Shown: piece by piece, positions 25,260-35,452 of the stretch | Layout: every line of letters begins with the position of its first letter | Position numbering within the stretch: the first letter of the stretch is position 1 | Assembly (NCBI RefSeq): GCF_009602705.1 | Contig: NZ_VSWH01000001.1 | Location: 248,001-312,000 of the forward strand | DNA: 64,000 nt | Source of the DNA: Chryseobacterium vaccae | GTDB taxonomy: Bacteria > Bacteroidota > Bacteroidia > Flavobacteriales > Weeksellaceae | Direction of reading: 5' to 3' | The notes under the pieces: model-generated | Told to the model about the DNA's origin: nothing | Seen by the model: the letters and a program-made list of their open reading frames with translations, nothing else | Database searches by the model: none | Made by a program: the position numbers and the translations under genes

Positions 25260-25694
25260 TTATTTATTATGTTTTGCGATCCATTTGCATAAAGTGGTAT
25301 AGGGAATTCCATACTCTTCTGTAATCTGACGTTTGGTCTTTTCCTTTTTTTCTATAAGTTCCAGCATAAAATCTATTATTTCCCGGGTATAAATGTTCTT
25401 CCTGAAACGGGGCAGCCTTGATGAGTTATCAGCTTTCTGAAACGAAGCAGAAGGTGGAGCATAGAGGATCAGGTGTTGGGAATAGATTCTGAAGAAATCA
25501 TAATCAAGCAGTTTGCTCCATCTCAGTAAAATATGAGTGGAAAGGTCTTCCTGCATGTACATTTCGCTGACCTCAGTTTCTGTGCATTTCATAAAGTTGC
25601 AGATGCGGGGCAGGTCAATGTTACTTTCCGTAACCCGCAGATGTATATATTTTCCAATATGAATATTTCTAAAATTTGAATTCATAAGTAACAT
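25260..25694 (-). CDS. HTH protein, orphan transposase-like DNA-binding protein
   Basis: 144 residues (or 141 from the ATG at 25685, which fits MNSNFRNIHIGKYIHLRV better). The N-terminal part (VDLPRICNFMKCTETEVSEMYMQEDLSTHILLRWSKLLDYDFFRIYSQHLILYAPP, here with ESNIDLPRI) resembles a lambda-repressor-like region. The C-terminus is a resolvase/transposase-type HTH (KTKRQITEEYGIPYTTLCKWIAKH). No nuclease domain. It is the first gene of a two-gene unit with the 108-residue HTH protein. Confidence 0.65.
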   Translation of the reverse strand: MLLMNSNFRNIHIGKYIHLRVTESNIDLPRICNFMKCTETEVSEMYMQEDLSTHILLRWSKLLDYDFFRIYSQHLILYAPPSASFQKADNSSRLPRFRKNIYTREIIDFMLELIEKKEKTKRQITEEYGIPYTTLCKWIAKHNK

Positions 25695-25903
25695 TTTTTT
25701 AAATGGGATAGAGTAGGAAATATTAATTCCGTAATGCCTTACAATTAAATAGTGTTGATTTGGTATTGATTACCATTGTATCGTCATCTGATTTTTCATT
25801 CCTAAAGTGGTATAAGGGTATGCAATGCTTCATCATGTCCTGTATTATATCATGATATTTCTTAATTTTTACAATCCGGTTCATCATTCTTTGATTTTAA
25901 AAA

Positions 25904-25958
25904 TTGATAGCCTTAGCTCCGCTCCACAGGATATTTTCAGGAGCTAAGGAGCTATCAA
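25904..25958 (-). terminator. terminator of the giant surface protein gene
   Basis: TTGATAGC.CTTAGCTCC (25904-25920) pairs with GGAGCTAAG.GAGCTATCAA (25940-25958). A T-run follows on the minus strand (plus-strand AAAAA before 25904). It is 19 bp past the stop codon. Confidence 0.85.
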
Positions 25959-25976
25959 TGATGAAACTTGCTTATT

Positions 25977-28900
25977 CTAATCAGGGCAAGTCTGTATAGA
26001 TATGCAATGCCAGGTCATAGATGTATCACCTTCTTTAAGAGTGTACATTTTCATACACTTGTTGGTGATATCATATACCATCATACCTTCTACAGGGGCT
26101 GTAATAACAGGGGTTACCCCGTCAGCTGCTACAGGTTGATTGGATACATTAAATTTCACTCTGTTCGGAACAAAACCTTTGGTCTTTGCTTCCAGGGCCA
26201 GCCAGCCACCATTTCTTACCATCGGCCAGTTATCTGCACCGGCTCCAGCCCTTCCAAGAGCGGTAATTCCCACTTTTGTAGGTAATGCTGGATTTCCGGC
26301 TGTAGCAACGGCGCCAGGTTTATAGCAATAGGCTTTTCCTTCAGCAAATGTGATATACCTTAAAGCATTATCCGCGTTGAAGTCATTCATGAATACCCAT
26401 TTACCGCCTGTAAAGGCTCCGGCAATTGTTTTTACATTCGTTGTAAAGGCAGCGTCATCCGCTACAATCATCTGGATATTATTCCCAGCGGCAAAAGTAG
26501 CTCCATAAGCTGATAGGTCTGCCTCAAAGTATAAACTTCCAGGAGTATTTGAACGTTGAGATAACCATGTTCTCTGAATTCTCTGCATGATATTTCCGGA
26601 AACAGTGATGCTGGCAAGCGTTGTTGCAGTGACATTGTTGTCTCCTAACAGGAAGTATGTTTTATCATTGGCAAATCCTGTTCTTGCTGCAAGCTGGTTC
26701 GAGCTCACAAAATCGTTGATGGTGGCAATAGTAAGAATAGTTCCTGCATTGACACTTTTCGATACTTTTTGTTCTAGTACCTCAACATCATCACGGGATA
26801 TTCCAAAGATGTTATTGTTGAACGTCGTATTGCCTGCTCCGTTCCATACTGTATTTCCATCCGTATTCAGATAATGATCCGTATTAACTTGTCCCAGTGT
26901 AATACCATATTTGATGGCCAGGTAAGAATCTACTTTCCTTCTTTCCGTAACACTAAGATTTCCGTCTCCATAAATAATTGTTTCTCCCAGGTTTCCTACA
27001 AAACCTCCGTTATCACTACTATTCGCTCCAATTTGTGTAGAACCGAATGCGTGTCCTCCATTCAAAAAGCCTATTGCTGTGTGCGTTCCACTCATCGAAA
27101 CCGCATTTCCATTAATGGCTTTTCCGGTTGTGGTATTAAAAAGATTATGATACATGATACTCGGAATTGTAGTAGATCTTGCTGGACCTGGATTAGCGAG
27201 GTATCTGTAGCTTTGCGCAGCATTAACCCTTTCAGTACGGTTATCATACATATCTCCAAAACCGTCCCAGTAATCGATATTTCCGGTTAATTTTGAATTT
27301 TCAAGTAGTGAGCTGAAGATTCTGCCATTAGTACCTGGAGTTGAAAGTCCGTCTTTGGTCAGAACAAAAATATCATACATATTATTGTTGAAAGTTCTTA
27401 CTGATACATTTCCAATCGTCTGGCTGTTTGCTGTAAAATTAATTCCAGGATTAAAATTTAAATAATTAGCGGCTCCTGCCTTGAATTTAGGCAACGCATT
27501 AGTTCCCAACTGTGCAGAAGTAGTTCCTGAGAACTGGTCTGTCCATGCCGTAACATCTGTACCATCTCCTGTATTGGCCGCCTCTTTATCAGCTCGGTAC
27601 CAATAAGAAAGATTATTGACAACTCCACCTGGAGCCACTCCAAAGCCGGCAAAAGTGAAAAACTGTCCGTTGCTTAATGCTATATTGGCTGTTTTGTAGA
27701 TGGTTCCATTGATGGTAATCTCAGTAGCCATTGGAGTAAAATTATCTGTTGTATCAAACGTTTCATCCGAAGACTGTATCAGATAAAGGTTTTTGATACC
27801 TTTTGGCCATGCAACAGTGATCTGTCCTACATTTCCTGTGTTCTGGGCTTTCCAAACCGCTTCGAAACGGAAGTTAGTAGCTCCGTTAGAACCAGCAGTA
27901 TAAACCAATGGAGTTTTTAATCCCTGTTTCAGATTGTTATCTCCAACCATTAGGAATTGTTGATTGCTTGGTAATTCCGTATTGTTGGCAGCATTACTAT
28001 CGGTAAGACCTGTAGTGGCAATAATAAGCTTTTGGCCGTTATTGATGCTTCCGGATTGTTTCTGGTTCAACACAGTAACCTCATCTTTTGCAATACCAAA
28101 AATATTATTGTTGTAACCGGTATTGAGAGTTCTGTCCCATACTACATTACTGTTTGTAGAAAGATAATTCTCATTTAAGGTAACCCCATTCTTCACAGCA
28201 AGATAAGAGTTGATTCTCGATTGTTCGTTGGCTGTTAATGTACGTTTGTACCAAACAACCTCCATGATGTCTCCAGGGAAAGCACCTGATGCATCCCATC
28301 CCGCGTGGCCTACCCTTAGGTTACGGCCGTAAAGCTGGAATTTATTGGTATTATTGAAGGTCGTTGTTTCATAAGCACCATTCAGTCCTAATCTTTTTTC
28401 TCCTCCTGAGAAAGTAGATGTTCCTCCATTCGCAACAGAATTATCCGCTATTGCTGAGAATACATTGGATACTCCGATATTGAAAGCAGTTGAAAAATCA
28501 GTTGAAGTGATGATGTTGTAATACTCATAATGTCTAGGTTTTCCATTGGCAATTGATAATGCAGGCTCGGAAGCATACGTTGCATCATCATCAATTCCTG
28601 TAATACGTCCGTTATCTGAAGTGATAGGTCGTACAGCTGAGAAAATAGAGTGGGATATATTAGGAAGTTCACCATTGGTAGGATTCAGTACAGAGGCATT
28701 ATTATAGAATAATTTCGAAGTACTGTATCCTGTTGTATAGGGATGGAAGTTGTGGTTTCTGTCTGCTGAAGAAAGAGACCATGTACCCACCGCAGGAATA
28801 TCGTTGGCGTTGATAGAATTATCCTTCCATGCTGTTGCAATATCTCCGGCATCATCAGATCTTATCCAGAAATCGGGTCCGGCAACTCCTCCCGGGGCAT

Positions 28901-31900
28901 ACAGATATCCAGCAAAAGTAAAGTACTGCCCATTCGTCAATGTTACATTGACGGTGTTGTATACCACTCCGTTTACAGTTGCTTCAGCTGTCATTGGAGT
29001 AAAGGTAGACGTTGCATCAAAAGCAGGAGAGGAAGACTGTACCAGATATAGATTCTTTACTCCTTTAGGCCAGGCAACCGTCACAGTTCCTACACCATTG
29101 GTGTTCTGAGCTTTCCAGATGGCTTCAAAACGGTGATTGGTTTCTCCATTCGATCCTGATGTGTACACCAGCGGAGTGTTCAGGATTTGCTTAAGACCGT
29201 TATCTCCCGCGATTAAGAATTGTCCTTCCGCTAAAGAGTTGGTATTGTCAATATTGGTATTCGCCAATGAATTTCCTGCACCAATGATCAGCTTTTGACC
29301 ATCATTCACACTTTGTGATTGCTTTTGATGTAAAGCAGAAGTATTATCCCTTGCAATACCCAGAATATTGTTATAATAACCGTTGGCTGATCCATCCCAA
29401 ACCACTGTACCTGTAGAGCTCAGATAATTTCTATTTTGTTCTTTACTCAGGGTTTGTCCGTATTTTATAGCAAGATAAGATTCTACTCTATTTACCTCTT
29501 CATCGGTTAGCTTGTCTGCGAAAATAATCATTTCATTCTGTTGTCCGGTAAGCTGTGATCCTGCATCTGCTTTTCCTACCATCAGCGCATTACGTGCAGC
29601 TGCTGTGTTTACATTCGAAATATTAGTGTTATACGTCTGGTGAAAACCGTTTAATGTGATATTCACAGCATTATTTCCTCCTGTTCCGGCACCGTTTTCC
29701 CAGGTACCTCCACCAATATAAAAGCCATTGATTGGATAGGTACTCTGTGGAGTATATTCACCTATAACAGGATAAAATAAAAATTTATTTCCTGTGAAAC
29801 TGTACAGTCCCGGGTCATCCATTGCATTTCCGGCTCCCGATACCCCAAATCCAACTAATGAAGCATTTGCACTGGTTGTGTTTCCCACAGAGAAAATAGC
29901 TCCTTTATTTCTGCTCAATATATTGCCTTGGGCATCTACCGGAGCATACTGCAGCCATTTTTGAGTTCCATCATAATTCATCGTTGGATTGAAGTTCGCC
30001 AATGTTGCACTATTGGAAAACTTCGGACGATACGCTACTGTTGCTTGGAGAAGAGAGAATGGTTTGTTGTTGAACTCATTCCATTGCTGAATTGCAGCAT
30101 TGTCTGTAGCAACAGTAGTACCGGCATCTGAAAATAAGTTTGAAACTGCATCTGCACGGTACCATGCCGCAGAAAATACTCCGCCAGGCGCATAAGCATA
30201 ACCGGCAAAAGTAAAATACTGTCCGTTCGTTAATGTTACATTCGTTGTGTTGTGTACCACACCGTTGATGGTAACTTCAGTAGTCATTGGCGTAAAGCTG
30301 TCAGTAGCATCAATAACAGCATCCGGAGACTGAACCAGGTACATGTTTTTTACTCCTTTTGGCCAGGCAATGGTTACAGTTCCTACATTTCCGGTATTCT
30401 GTACCTTCCATACAGATTCAAAACGGGAGTTTACGGCTCCGTTAGTACCAGCGGAGTAGGTTAGTAATGTTTTCAGTTCTTGTTTTAATCCGTTGTCTCC
30501 GGCTATTAAGAATTGCCCTTCTGCTAAGCTATTGGTATTGGCGCTATTGGTATTCGCTAAAGAATTACCAGCTCCGATAATCAATTTCTGATCAGGATTT
30601 TCACTTCGTGACTGTTTTTGATATAAAGCTGAAAAATTATCCCTTGCAATTCCTAAAATATTGTTTTGATAGGCCGGATTAGCATTCCAGACAATATTGT
30701 TGGCAGAATTTACATAATCTTTTAAAAGGGTTGTGCCCCATTTAACTGCCAGATAAGAATCTACACGGGCTTTTTCTGTTGCTGTAAGAGGAGTGGCAAA
30801 TACAATAGCTTCATTCATCTGTCCGTCATGGCTTCCCCAGTTGGTATCACGGCCTATTCTAAAGGTGCGGGCTGTATTTCCTGTATTTACATTATTAAGT
30901 GTATTGATATAAACAGACTCATTGCCATCCAGCCACACTTTAGCTAATGGATTGGCAGTGGTGGCTCCGGCAGCATTCAGCCATGAAGAACCAGCTACAA
31001 AAGGCTTTTTATCCGCAAATAGATTGGTAGATAGAGTCGTATATCCACTTCCGGCTGTATAAAACAATAACTTGTCTGTAGTCGCATTATTGGAAATATG
31101 CAATCCTGGATAATCCATACTTTGGTCAAATCCAGCCAATCCGGCTGCACCTAACGTACTCATTTTACCAGCAATGTAAATACTTCCTTTAGTACGGTCT
31201 ATAATTTCTTTCCCGGTTCCCGGATCTGCTGCCATAAAACCTCCTTGTGCTGTTCCATGTGCTGTCGAATTGAAAGTTACTGTTGGGTTGAAATTAGCCA
31301 GTGTATTCTGATTCGAGAAAGCAGGCTGTAAAGTAGAGGTAGCCTGTACAAGGTTATATCCCGTTCCCATCTGGTCATTCCATTGATTCAGCGGAGTATT
31401 GTCTGTGGAGGTAATAGCATCTGCTTTATACCAGACTGCTGCTGCAACCCCTCCAGGAGATGGTGCAGAAACATTAACAGACAGATCACTGAAGCTGCTG
31501 CAGGTACCAGTGGTAATAGTCCATCTGAAAGTGTATGTTCCTGAGCTGGTAAGTCCTGTAACATTGGTATTGTATTGAGACGGGGTGACGATTACCGGAT
31601 CAGATGCTCCAGCTGGTTTTGCAACCAGTATCCATATACCTGAAGAGGCTGAACCCGGATTGTTTCCGTTTAAGGAAGCTTGCGATGCTCCTATTTCCAG
31701 AGTTTGATTAGATCCTGCATTAGCATTGACCTGTGGAGAGACGAATATGGAAAATGTACCCTCTGAAGAAGTCCCCGAACAAGCATATTCTTGATCAATG
31801 AACCTAGGGTCTACCCCTCCTGCATTAGGAACAGCCTTTATCTTGAAAACATATTCTCCCTGTTTATCAAGGTTACTTATTGTGGTAGAAGTATTGGTGA

Positions 31901-33446
31901 AAGTTCTGAGATTACTGGATTCATAAACAGGATTGGCTGCTCCGGCTGGTTTTGAAACCAGGGTGAAGTCATACCTGCCGGAAAATTTCTGAAGATAGCT
32001 GCTGTTGACCACTCCTTGATATACAGCAGGTAAAGGAACAGTGGCGGTCACAACACCTGATCCGGTATAGCATATCGTAGTATTGGGAACTGCCACATTC
32101 GGACGGCTGCCGTCTGAAATATGAATATAATAATCCTGGCTATTGCCGCAGGTTCCATTATTAATAGATAAATTTACAATGTAAGTTCCCACTCTCCAGC
32201 CTCCCGCAGGTGGCGTTGCTACTATATTTCTATTCATTGTTCCTGCTCCGTTCAACACCAAAGAAGGGCTTCCCCCCGGAGGAACAATTCCCGAATTGCT
32301 AACTGCTGTAGTAAGTGTTGCCGGGTCTGAGGGATCAATCTTGAAATAAATAGTAATAGGAGTTGTTTTTCCTGCCATATTACAATAAACACCACCTCCG
32401 CTACCGGTTGCATAGTAATATTGCATTTGTTCAGGGTATGAAGCATCAACAAAACTTATGAGCTTGGGATCTGTACCATTGTAGTTATAGGTAATCTGAG
32501 GAGTAGTGTATGTTCCATTAGCATTGGTAACAGTCATGGTGAATATATAACTTCCTGTAACATTTACACCATTGAAATAGATTGAGCTGTTCCTGATCTG
32601 GTAAAATGAAATATTACCTCCCGCGGGTTGGCTGATAATATTCATGGTTACCGAGGTTCCAAATGCAGGATTTCCGGCTGAATTTGCTGTATTGCTTGCA
32701 AACATTGGAGAAGTTCCACTCAAACTGATGTACCGGCTTGTTTCTGTTGATTGATAACATCTGTTATGGGTGGCAGGAAGACTGATTTGTGGATTGGGAA
32801 TAAACCTTACAATGGCATCATCTTCATACCAGCAGTTGGGATTGTTGATGGAGGTTATCCTTAATACCGCACGATAAGCAGGATCAATATCATGATCTGC
32901 TTTCTTGATCAGACTCAGCGTAGGAGTTGCTGTTGTCGTATTGGACATGGTAGCATTCGTGGTGGTGGTCTGATTATAAAATTCTTTATTATAAATATTA
33001 TAATACGTCCACGATGCCGTATACCCTGCCGGTATTACAGCATTTAGGGTTGCAACGCCTGTAATTGCAGAAACATTCGTAATGTCAGGTCCTGCAGTGA
33101 AGGAAGTAACATCTCCCGGAGCAGTAATGGTTACCTGTGAGGTTGCTGTTCCTGTAGTACAGTTCTGTGCAATCTGGAATACATAATTTCCGGGATAGGT
33201 CATTCCTGTAACATTGGTATTGTAGCCTGTGGGAGTTACAATAACCGGGTTGGGTGCGCCGGAAGGCTTGGACACCAAGGTCCATAGTGGAGTTCCGGAT
33301 GTGCTTCCTCCCGGGCTTCCTGATAAATTGGCAGACGTGCCGCAAATGACGGCGTTGGCTCCTGCATTAATGTTGCAGTTCTGTGCCAGAATCAACATAT
33401 TGCCCATAAGAAGGAATATGAAGAAAAAGAGGGTTTGTTTTTTCAT
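25977..33446 (-). CDS. giant secreted surface protein with four LamG-like modules
   Basis: 2489 residues with a signal peptide ending near MLILAQ. Residues ~20-665 are Ig/PKD-like segments with recurring GP.ITNVSAITG and KPSGAPNPVIVTPTGYNTNVTG phrases. Residues ~666-2300 are four tandem modules starting near 666, 1087, 1520 and 1940. Each has GGV..xxWYRAD, a LamG-like region ending VDSYLAIKYGITL, then NNIFGIARDD, a Gly/Asn-rich part and PKGVKNLYLVQSS...YFTFAG. The last ~190 residues end in EGMMVYDITNKCMKMYT...CISIQTCPD; there is no canonical T9SS tail. Length and repeats suggest an adhesin or fibre subunit (inference). The SprB-like gliding family is an alternative. Confidence 0.85.
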   Translation of the reverse strand: MKKQTLFFFIFLLMGNMLILAQNCNINAGANAVICGTSANLSGSPGGSTSGTPLWTLVSKPSGAPNPVIVTPTGYNTNVTGMTYPGNYVFQIAQNCTTGTATSQVTITAPGDVTSFTAGPDITNVSAITGVATLNAVIPAGYTASWTYYNIYNKEFYNQTTTTNATMSNTTTATPTLSLIKKADHDIDPAYRAVLRITSINNPNCWYEDDAIVRFIPNPQISLPATHNRCYQSTETSRYISLSGTSPMFASNTANSAGNPAFGTSVTMNIISQPAGGNISFYQIRNSSIYFNGVNVTGSYIFTMTVTNANGTYTTPQITYNYNGTDPKLISFVDASYPEQMQYYYATGSGGGVYCNMAGKTTPITIYFKIDPSDPATLTTAVSNSGIVPPGGSPSLVLNGAGTMNRNIVATPPAGGWRVGTYIVNLSINNGTCGNSQDYYIHISDGSRPNVAVPNTTICYTGSGVVTATVPLPAVYQGVVNSSYLQKFSGRYDFTLVSKPAGAANPVYESSNLRTFTNTSTTISNLDKQGEYVFKIKAVPNAGGVDPRFIDQEYACSGTSSEGTFSIFVSPQVNANAGSNQTLEIGASQASLNGNNPGSASSGIWILVAKPAGASDPVIVTPSQYNTNVTGLTSSGTYTFRWTITTGTCSSFSDLSVNVSAPSPGGVAAAVWYKADAITSTDNTPLNQWNDQMGTGYNLVQATSTLQPAFSNQNTLANFNPTVTFNSTAHGTAQGGFMAADPGTGKEIIDRTKGSIYIAGKMSTLGAAGLAGFDQSMDYPGLHISNNATTDKLLFYTAGSGYTTLSTNLFADKKPFVAGSSWLNAAGATTANPLAKVWLDGNESVYINTLNNVNTGNTARTFRIGRDTNWGSHDGQMNEAIVFATPLTATEKARVDSYLAVKWGTTLLKDYVNSANNIVWNANPAYQNNILGIARDNFSALYQKQSRSENPDQKLIIGAGNSLANTNSANTNSLAEGQFLIAGDNGLKQELKTLLTYSAGTNGAVNSRFESVWKVQNTGNVGTVTIAWPKGVKNMYLVQSPDAVIDATDSFTPMTTEVTINGVVHNTTNVTLTNGQYFTFAGYAYAPGGVFSAAWYRADAVSNLFSDAGTTVATDNAAIQQWNEFNNKPFSLLQATVAYRPKFSNSATLANFNPTMNYDGTQKWLQYAPVDAQGNILSRNKGAIFSVGNTTSANASLVGFGVSGAGNAMDDPGLYSFTGNKFLFYPVIGEYTPQSTYPINGFYIGGGTWENGAGTGGNNAVNITLNGFHQTYNTNISNVNTAAARNALMVGKADAGSQLTGQQNEMIIFADKLTDEEVNRVESYLAIKYGQTLSKEQNRNYLSSTGTVVWDGSANGYYNNILGIARDNTSALHQKQSQSVNDGQKLIIGAGNSLANTNIDNTNSLAEGQFLIAGDNGLKQILNTPLVYTSGSNGETNHRFEAIWKAQNTNGVGTVTVAWPKGVKNLYLVQSSSPAFDATSTFTPMTAEATVNGVVYNTVNVTLTNGQYFTFAGYLYAPGGVAGPDFWIRSDDAGDIATAWKDNSINANDIPAVGTWSLSSADRNHNFHPYTTGYSTSKLFYNNASVLNPTNGELPNISHSIFSAVRPITSDNGRITGIDDDATYASEPALSIANGKPRHYEYYNIITSTDFSTAFNIGVSNVFSAIADNSVANGGTSTFSGGEKRLGLNGAYETTTFNNTNKFQLYGRNLRVGHAGWDASGAFPGDIMEVVWYKRTLTANEQSRINSYLAVKNGVTLNENYLSTNSNVVWDRTLNTGYNNNIFGIAKDEVTVLNQKQSGSINNGQKLIIATTGLTDSNAANNTELPSNQQFLMVGDNNLKQGLKTPLVYTAGSNGATNFRFEAVWKAQNTGNVGQITVAWPKGIKNLYLIQSSDETFDTTDNFTPMATEITINGTIYKTANIALSNGQFFTFAGFGVAPGGVVNNLSYWYRADKEAANTGDGTDVTAWTDQFSGTTSAQLGTNALPKFKAGAANYLNFNPGINFTANSQTIGNVSVRTFNNNMYDIFVLTKDGLSTPGTNGRIFSSLLENSKLTGNIDYWDGFGDMYDNRTERVNAAQSYRYLANPGPARSTTIPSIMYHNLFNTTTGKAINGNAVSMSGTHTAIGFLNGGHAFGSTQIGANSSDNGGFVGNLGETIIYGDGNLSVTERRKVDSYLAIKYGITLGQVNTDHYLNTDGNTVWNGAGNTTFNNNIFGISRDDVEVLEQKVSKSVNAGTILTIATINDFVSSNQLAARTGFANDKTYFLLGDNNVTATTLASITVSGNIMQRIQRTWLSQRSNTPGSLYFEADLSAYGATFAAGNNIQMIVADDAAFTTNVKTIAGAFTGGKWVFMNDFNADNALRYITFAEGKAYCYKPGAVATAGNPALPTKVGITALGRAGAGADNWPMVRNGGWLALEAKTKGFVPNRVKFNVSNQPVAADGVTPVITAPVEGMMVYDITNKCMKMYTLKEGDTSMTWHCISIQTCPD

Positions 33447-33712
33447 GACTAAATAATTTTTAGCCGGATTTCCGGCATGTACGTTTTGTAATGAAATTTT
33501 TTATAAATAGGCATACATTTTATAAATTCAGCGTTGCGAAAGATCAATAAGAAGCTTTTTCCATGTTGCTGATTTCCATATGATTGTTTGATGTGTACTG
33601 ATGTTGGATCAACTGTTTTTAAAGACCTAGTATTAATGCCTAATTGAGTAAAATTGCCATGTTTATAAAGAATAAGGCTAATAAATCTGTAGTTTTTTCA
33701 TGTTGTGTTCAT

Positions 33713-34237
33713 TTAAGGTTTCCAAAAAGTCCATACTTTGCCGTTGTATACAGCAAGCTGCCGTTTAACTGTGTCATAAGCCATCATTCCGGGGGCAGGG
33801 TCAAGGATATTGAGATGTGGGCTGGCCACTTTAGGTAATATCATCGCCTTGCTGTCATCAGACAAAATCAGAATTCCAGGAGTGGTGTTTGTGGCAGCAT
33901 CTGTTCCGATAACTGATTTTGCAGTTGCAGATTCAGTTTTGCCGATCTGAGCCGAAAGGCTGGCTGTTCCGGTATTGTCAACACTCAAGTCGGTCCAGGT
34001 TCCGGTATCCTTCAGGTATTTTACTTTGTAGTCGGTAGTATCATAAATAAGGGTACCGTTGTTTGTAATGCCTGTTTTCGTTTCTACATAGGGGAGTATG
34101 AATCCCCGGTTTTCTGTGTCTGCAAATTCCAGGGAGACCGAAGTATTGGTTACTGTCGGTTTCCCTATGGCAATCTGAGACTTTACAGTGCCCGTTACAG
34201 CAAGGAAAATTGCGATGGGCAGAAGTTGTTTTTTCAT
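33713..34237 (-). CDS. small secreted protein linked to the giant surface protein
   Basis: 174 residues from ATG 34237, chosen because it starts a clean signal peptide (MKKQLLPIAIFLAVTGTVKSQIAIGK); the longer frame from 34318 has a non-signal extension. The body is beta-rich with GTLIYDTTDYKVKYLKDTGTW and ends APGMMAYDTVKRQLAVYNGKVWTFW. That ending resembles the C-terminus of the giant protein (EGMMVYDITNKCMKMYT), so the two may share a fold or assembly role. It is 266 bp upstream of the giant gene on the same strand. Unknown function. Confidence 0.75.
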   Translation of the reverse strand: MKKQLLPIAIFLAVTGTVKSQIAIGKPTVTNTSVSLEFADTENRGFILPYVETKTGITNNGTLIYDTTDYKVKYLKDTGTWTDLSVDNTGTASLSAQIGKTESATAKSVIGTDAATNTTPGILILSDDSKAMILPKVASPHLNILDPAPGMMAYDTVKRQLAVYNGKVWTFWKP

Positions 34238-34411
34238 GATTTTTAAATAGGTTTTTATAAATGGAATGTTTTTCTGTATCATATTGTTCCTTCCGAAAAT
34301 ACTACTTACCCTTCCCAAATGAAACTAATTCAGAGGTCTTTATATTTCATTTATTCTGATCAGAGCTCCGGCTCATTATATGGATAGGGTAAGCAGTATT
34401 ATTTGTTATTT

Positions 34412-34633
34412 TTATGGATTTACATTTAATGTCAGTCCGTTACAGCTTTTCCCTCCCGCAGTGATGTTTACAGACATGGCTCCGGAAGTGGCAGGCGTAC
34501 CGTTGATGGTGTACACCAGGTTTCCGTTTCCTATTCTGAAGTTGCCGGCTGTAAGGGTGAACGTAAGTCCATTCTGGGTAAAACTTTGGGCAGTATAAGT
34601 TCCCCCATTGCCTCCAGTGTAAGGAATAGCCAA
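34412..34633 (-). pseudogene. C-terminal fragment of a surface protein
   Basis: 73 residues with no genuine start (TTG only): GGNGGTYTAQSFTQNGLTFTL, NFRIGNGNLVYTINGTPATSGAMSVNI, GGKSCNGLTLNVNP. This repeat is common near the end of large exported Bacteroidota proteins. The upstream part is missing, so it is a truncated relic, supporting decay and rearrangement of this surface locus. Confidence 0.6.
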
Positions 34634-34861
34634 AGATTTATTCTAAGGTTAGTTGTGTTTTTTCCCAATTGCAACCTGTGATTTTTTGCAGTACAGATTC
34701 GGAAATTGGCTTTTGTTAATAATGTTTTTCTTTATAAATATTTGTTGGGTTTAGCAAATAATCTTGCCTGTTCGCGACGTATAAGTCCGGCGAATTGAGA
34801 TGAATTACAGTAAATTTTTCGTGAATAAGGCTGCTTGAAGTTCCGAATTAAATGAGGCTCA

Positions 34862-35452
34862 TCACAGAAATAAAGCGTGGGGTGGAGGTCTGTTAAAATT
34901 TTGAAAAAATGTCAGGGCAGAAAACCAATGACTTTTATGAATGTTTTTGAAATAAATATCTTTCAGGCAGAGTAAAGACAGTATTTTATTTTCAGGCCTA
35001 AGTATATAGAATTTCATCATATGCTGTGGCCTTACAATTGGGTTATCACTGTCAGATACACTCAATAAAGATTTTTCTGACTGATGATCTCTACTGAAAG
35101 TTAATACCGTATTATTTCCGTTTTCAACAGGTTGGGAAAGGTTTTCTTTTTTCTTTTGCTTCTTTTTGTTAGAGATCAATGAATTTTTTCTCTTAGCCTT
35201 TTTCTTTCCTTTTTCCTTTGCCGGCTGGAGAACATGTATTTTTTCCATTCCTGAAACTACAGTACCTTCTGATATGAATAGGGTATTGGATGGAGTAGCC
35301 ATGTCTGATGAAGCAGATTCATTATTCCTGCAGCCAGCCTGCGTTATCTGAAAATTGACGAATAACAGGAGTAAAAAGAAAAATCTCCCCCCTTCAAAGA
35401 AATGCAGAGAGAAGAGTTTGTTCATCACGTTATTTTCAGAATCGGTTTTCAT
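34862..35452 (-). CDS. hypothetical protein with basic region
   Basis: 196 residues. A hydrophobic segment (about 24-40: FFFLLLLFVNFQITQAG) acts as signal or anchor, followed by a very Lys-rich stretch (about 77-105: EKGKKKAKRKNSLISNKKKQKKK). The C-terminus ends FNRPPPHALFL. Not recognised. An alternative start is Met10 (35425). The RPPP-type ending is seen on small proteins near other Chryseobacterium surface loci, which is a recollection, not a computed match. Confidence 0.5.
   Translation of the reverse strand: MKTDSENNVMNKLFSLHFFEGGRFFFLLLLFVNFQITQAGCRNNESASSDMATPSNTLFISEGTVVSGMEKIHVLQPAKEKGKKKAKRKNSLISNKKKQKKKENLSQPVENGNNTVLTFSRDHQSEKSLLSVSDSDNPIVRPQHMMKFYILRPENKILSLLCLKDIYFKNIHKSHWFSALTFFQNFNRPPPHALFL

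Noticed and set aside
34238-34318. Longer N-terminus for the 174-residue secreted protein
   Set aside because: The internal ATG at 34237 gives a standard signal peptide directly; the extra 27 residues do not.
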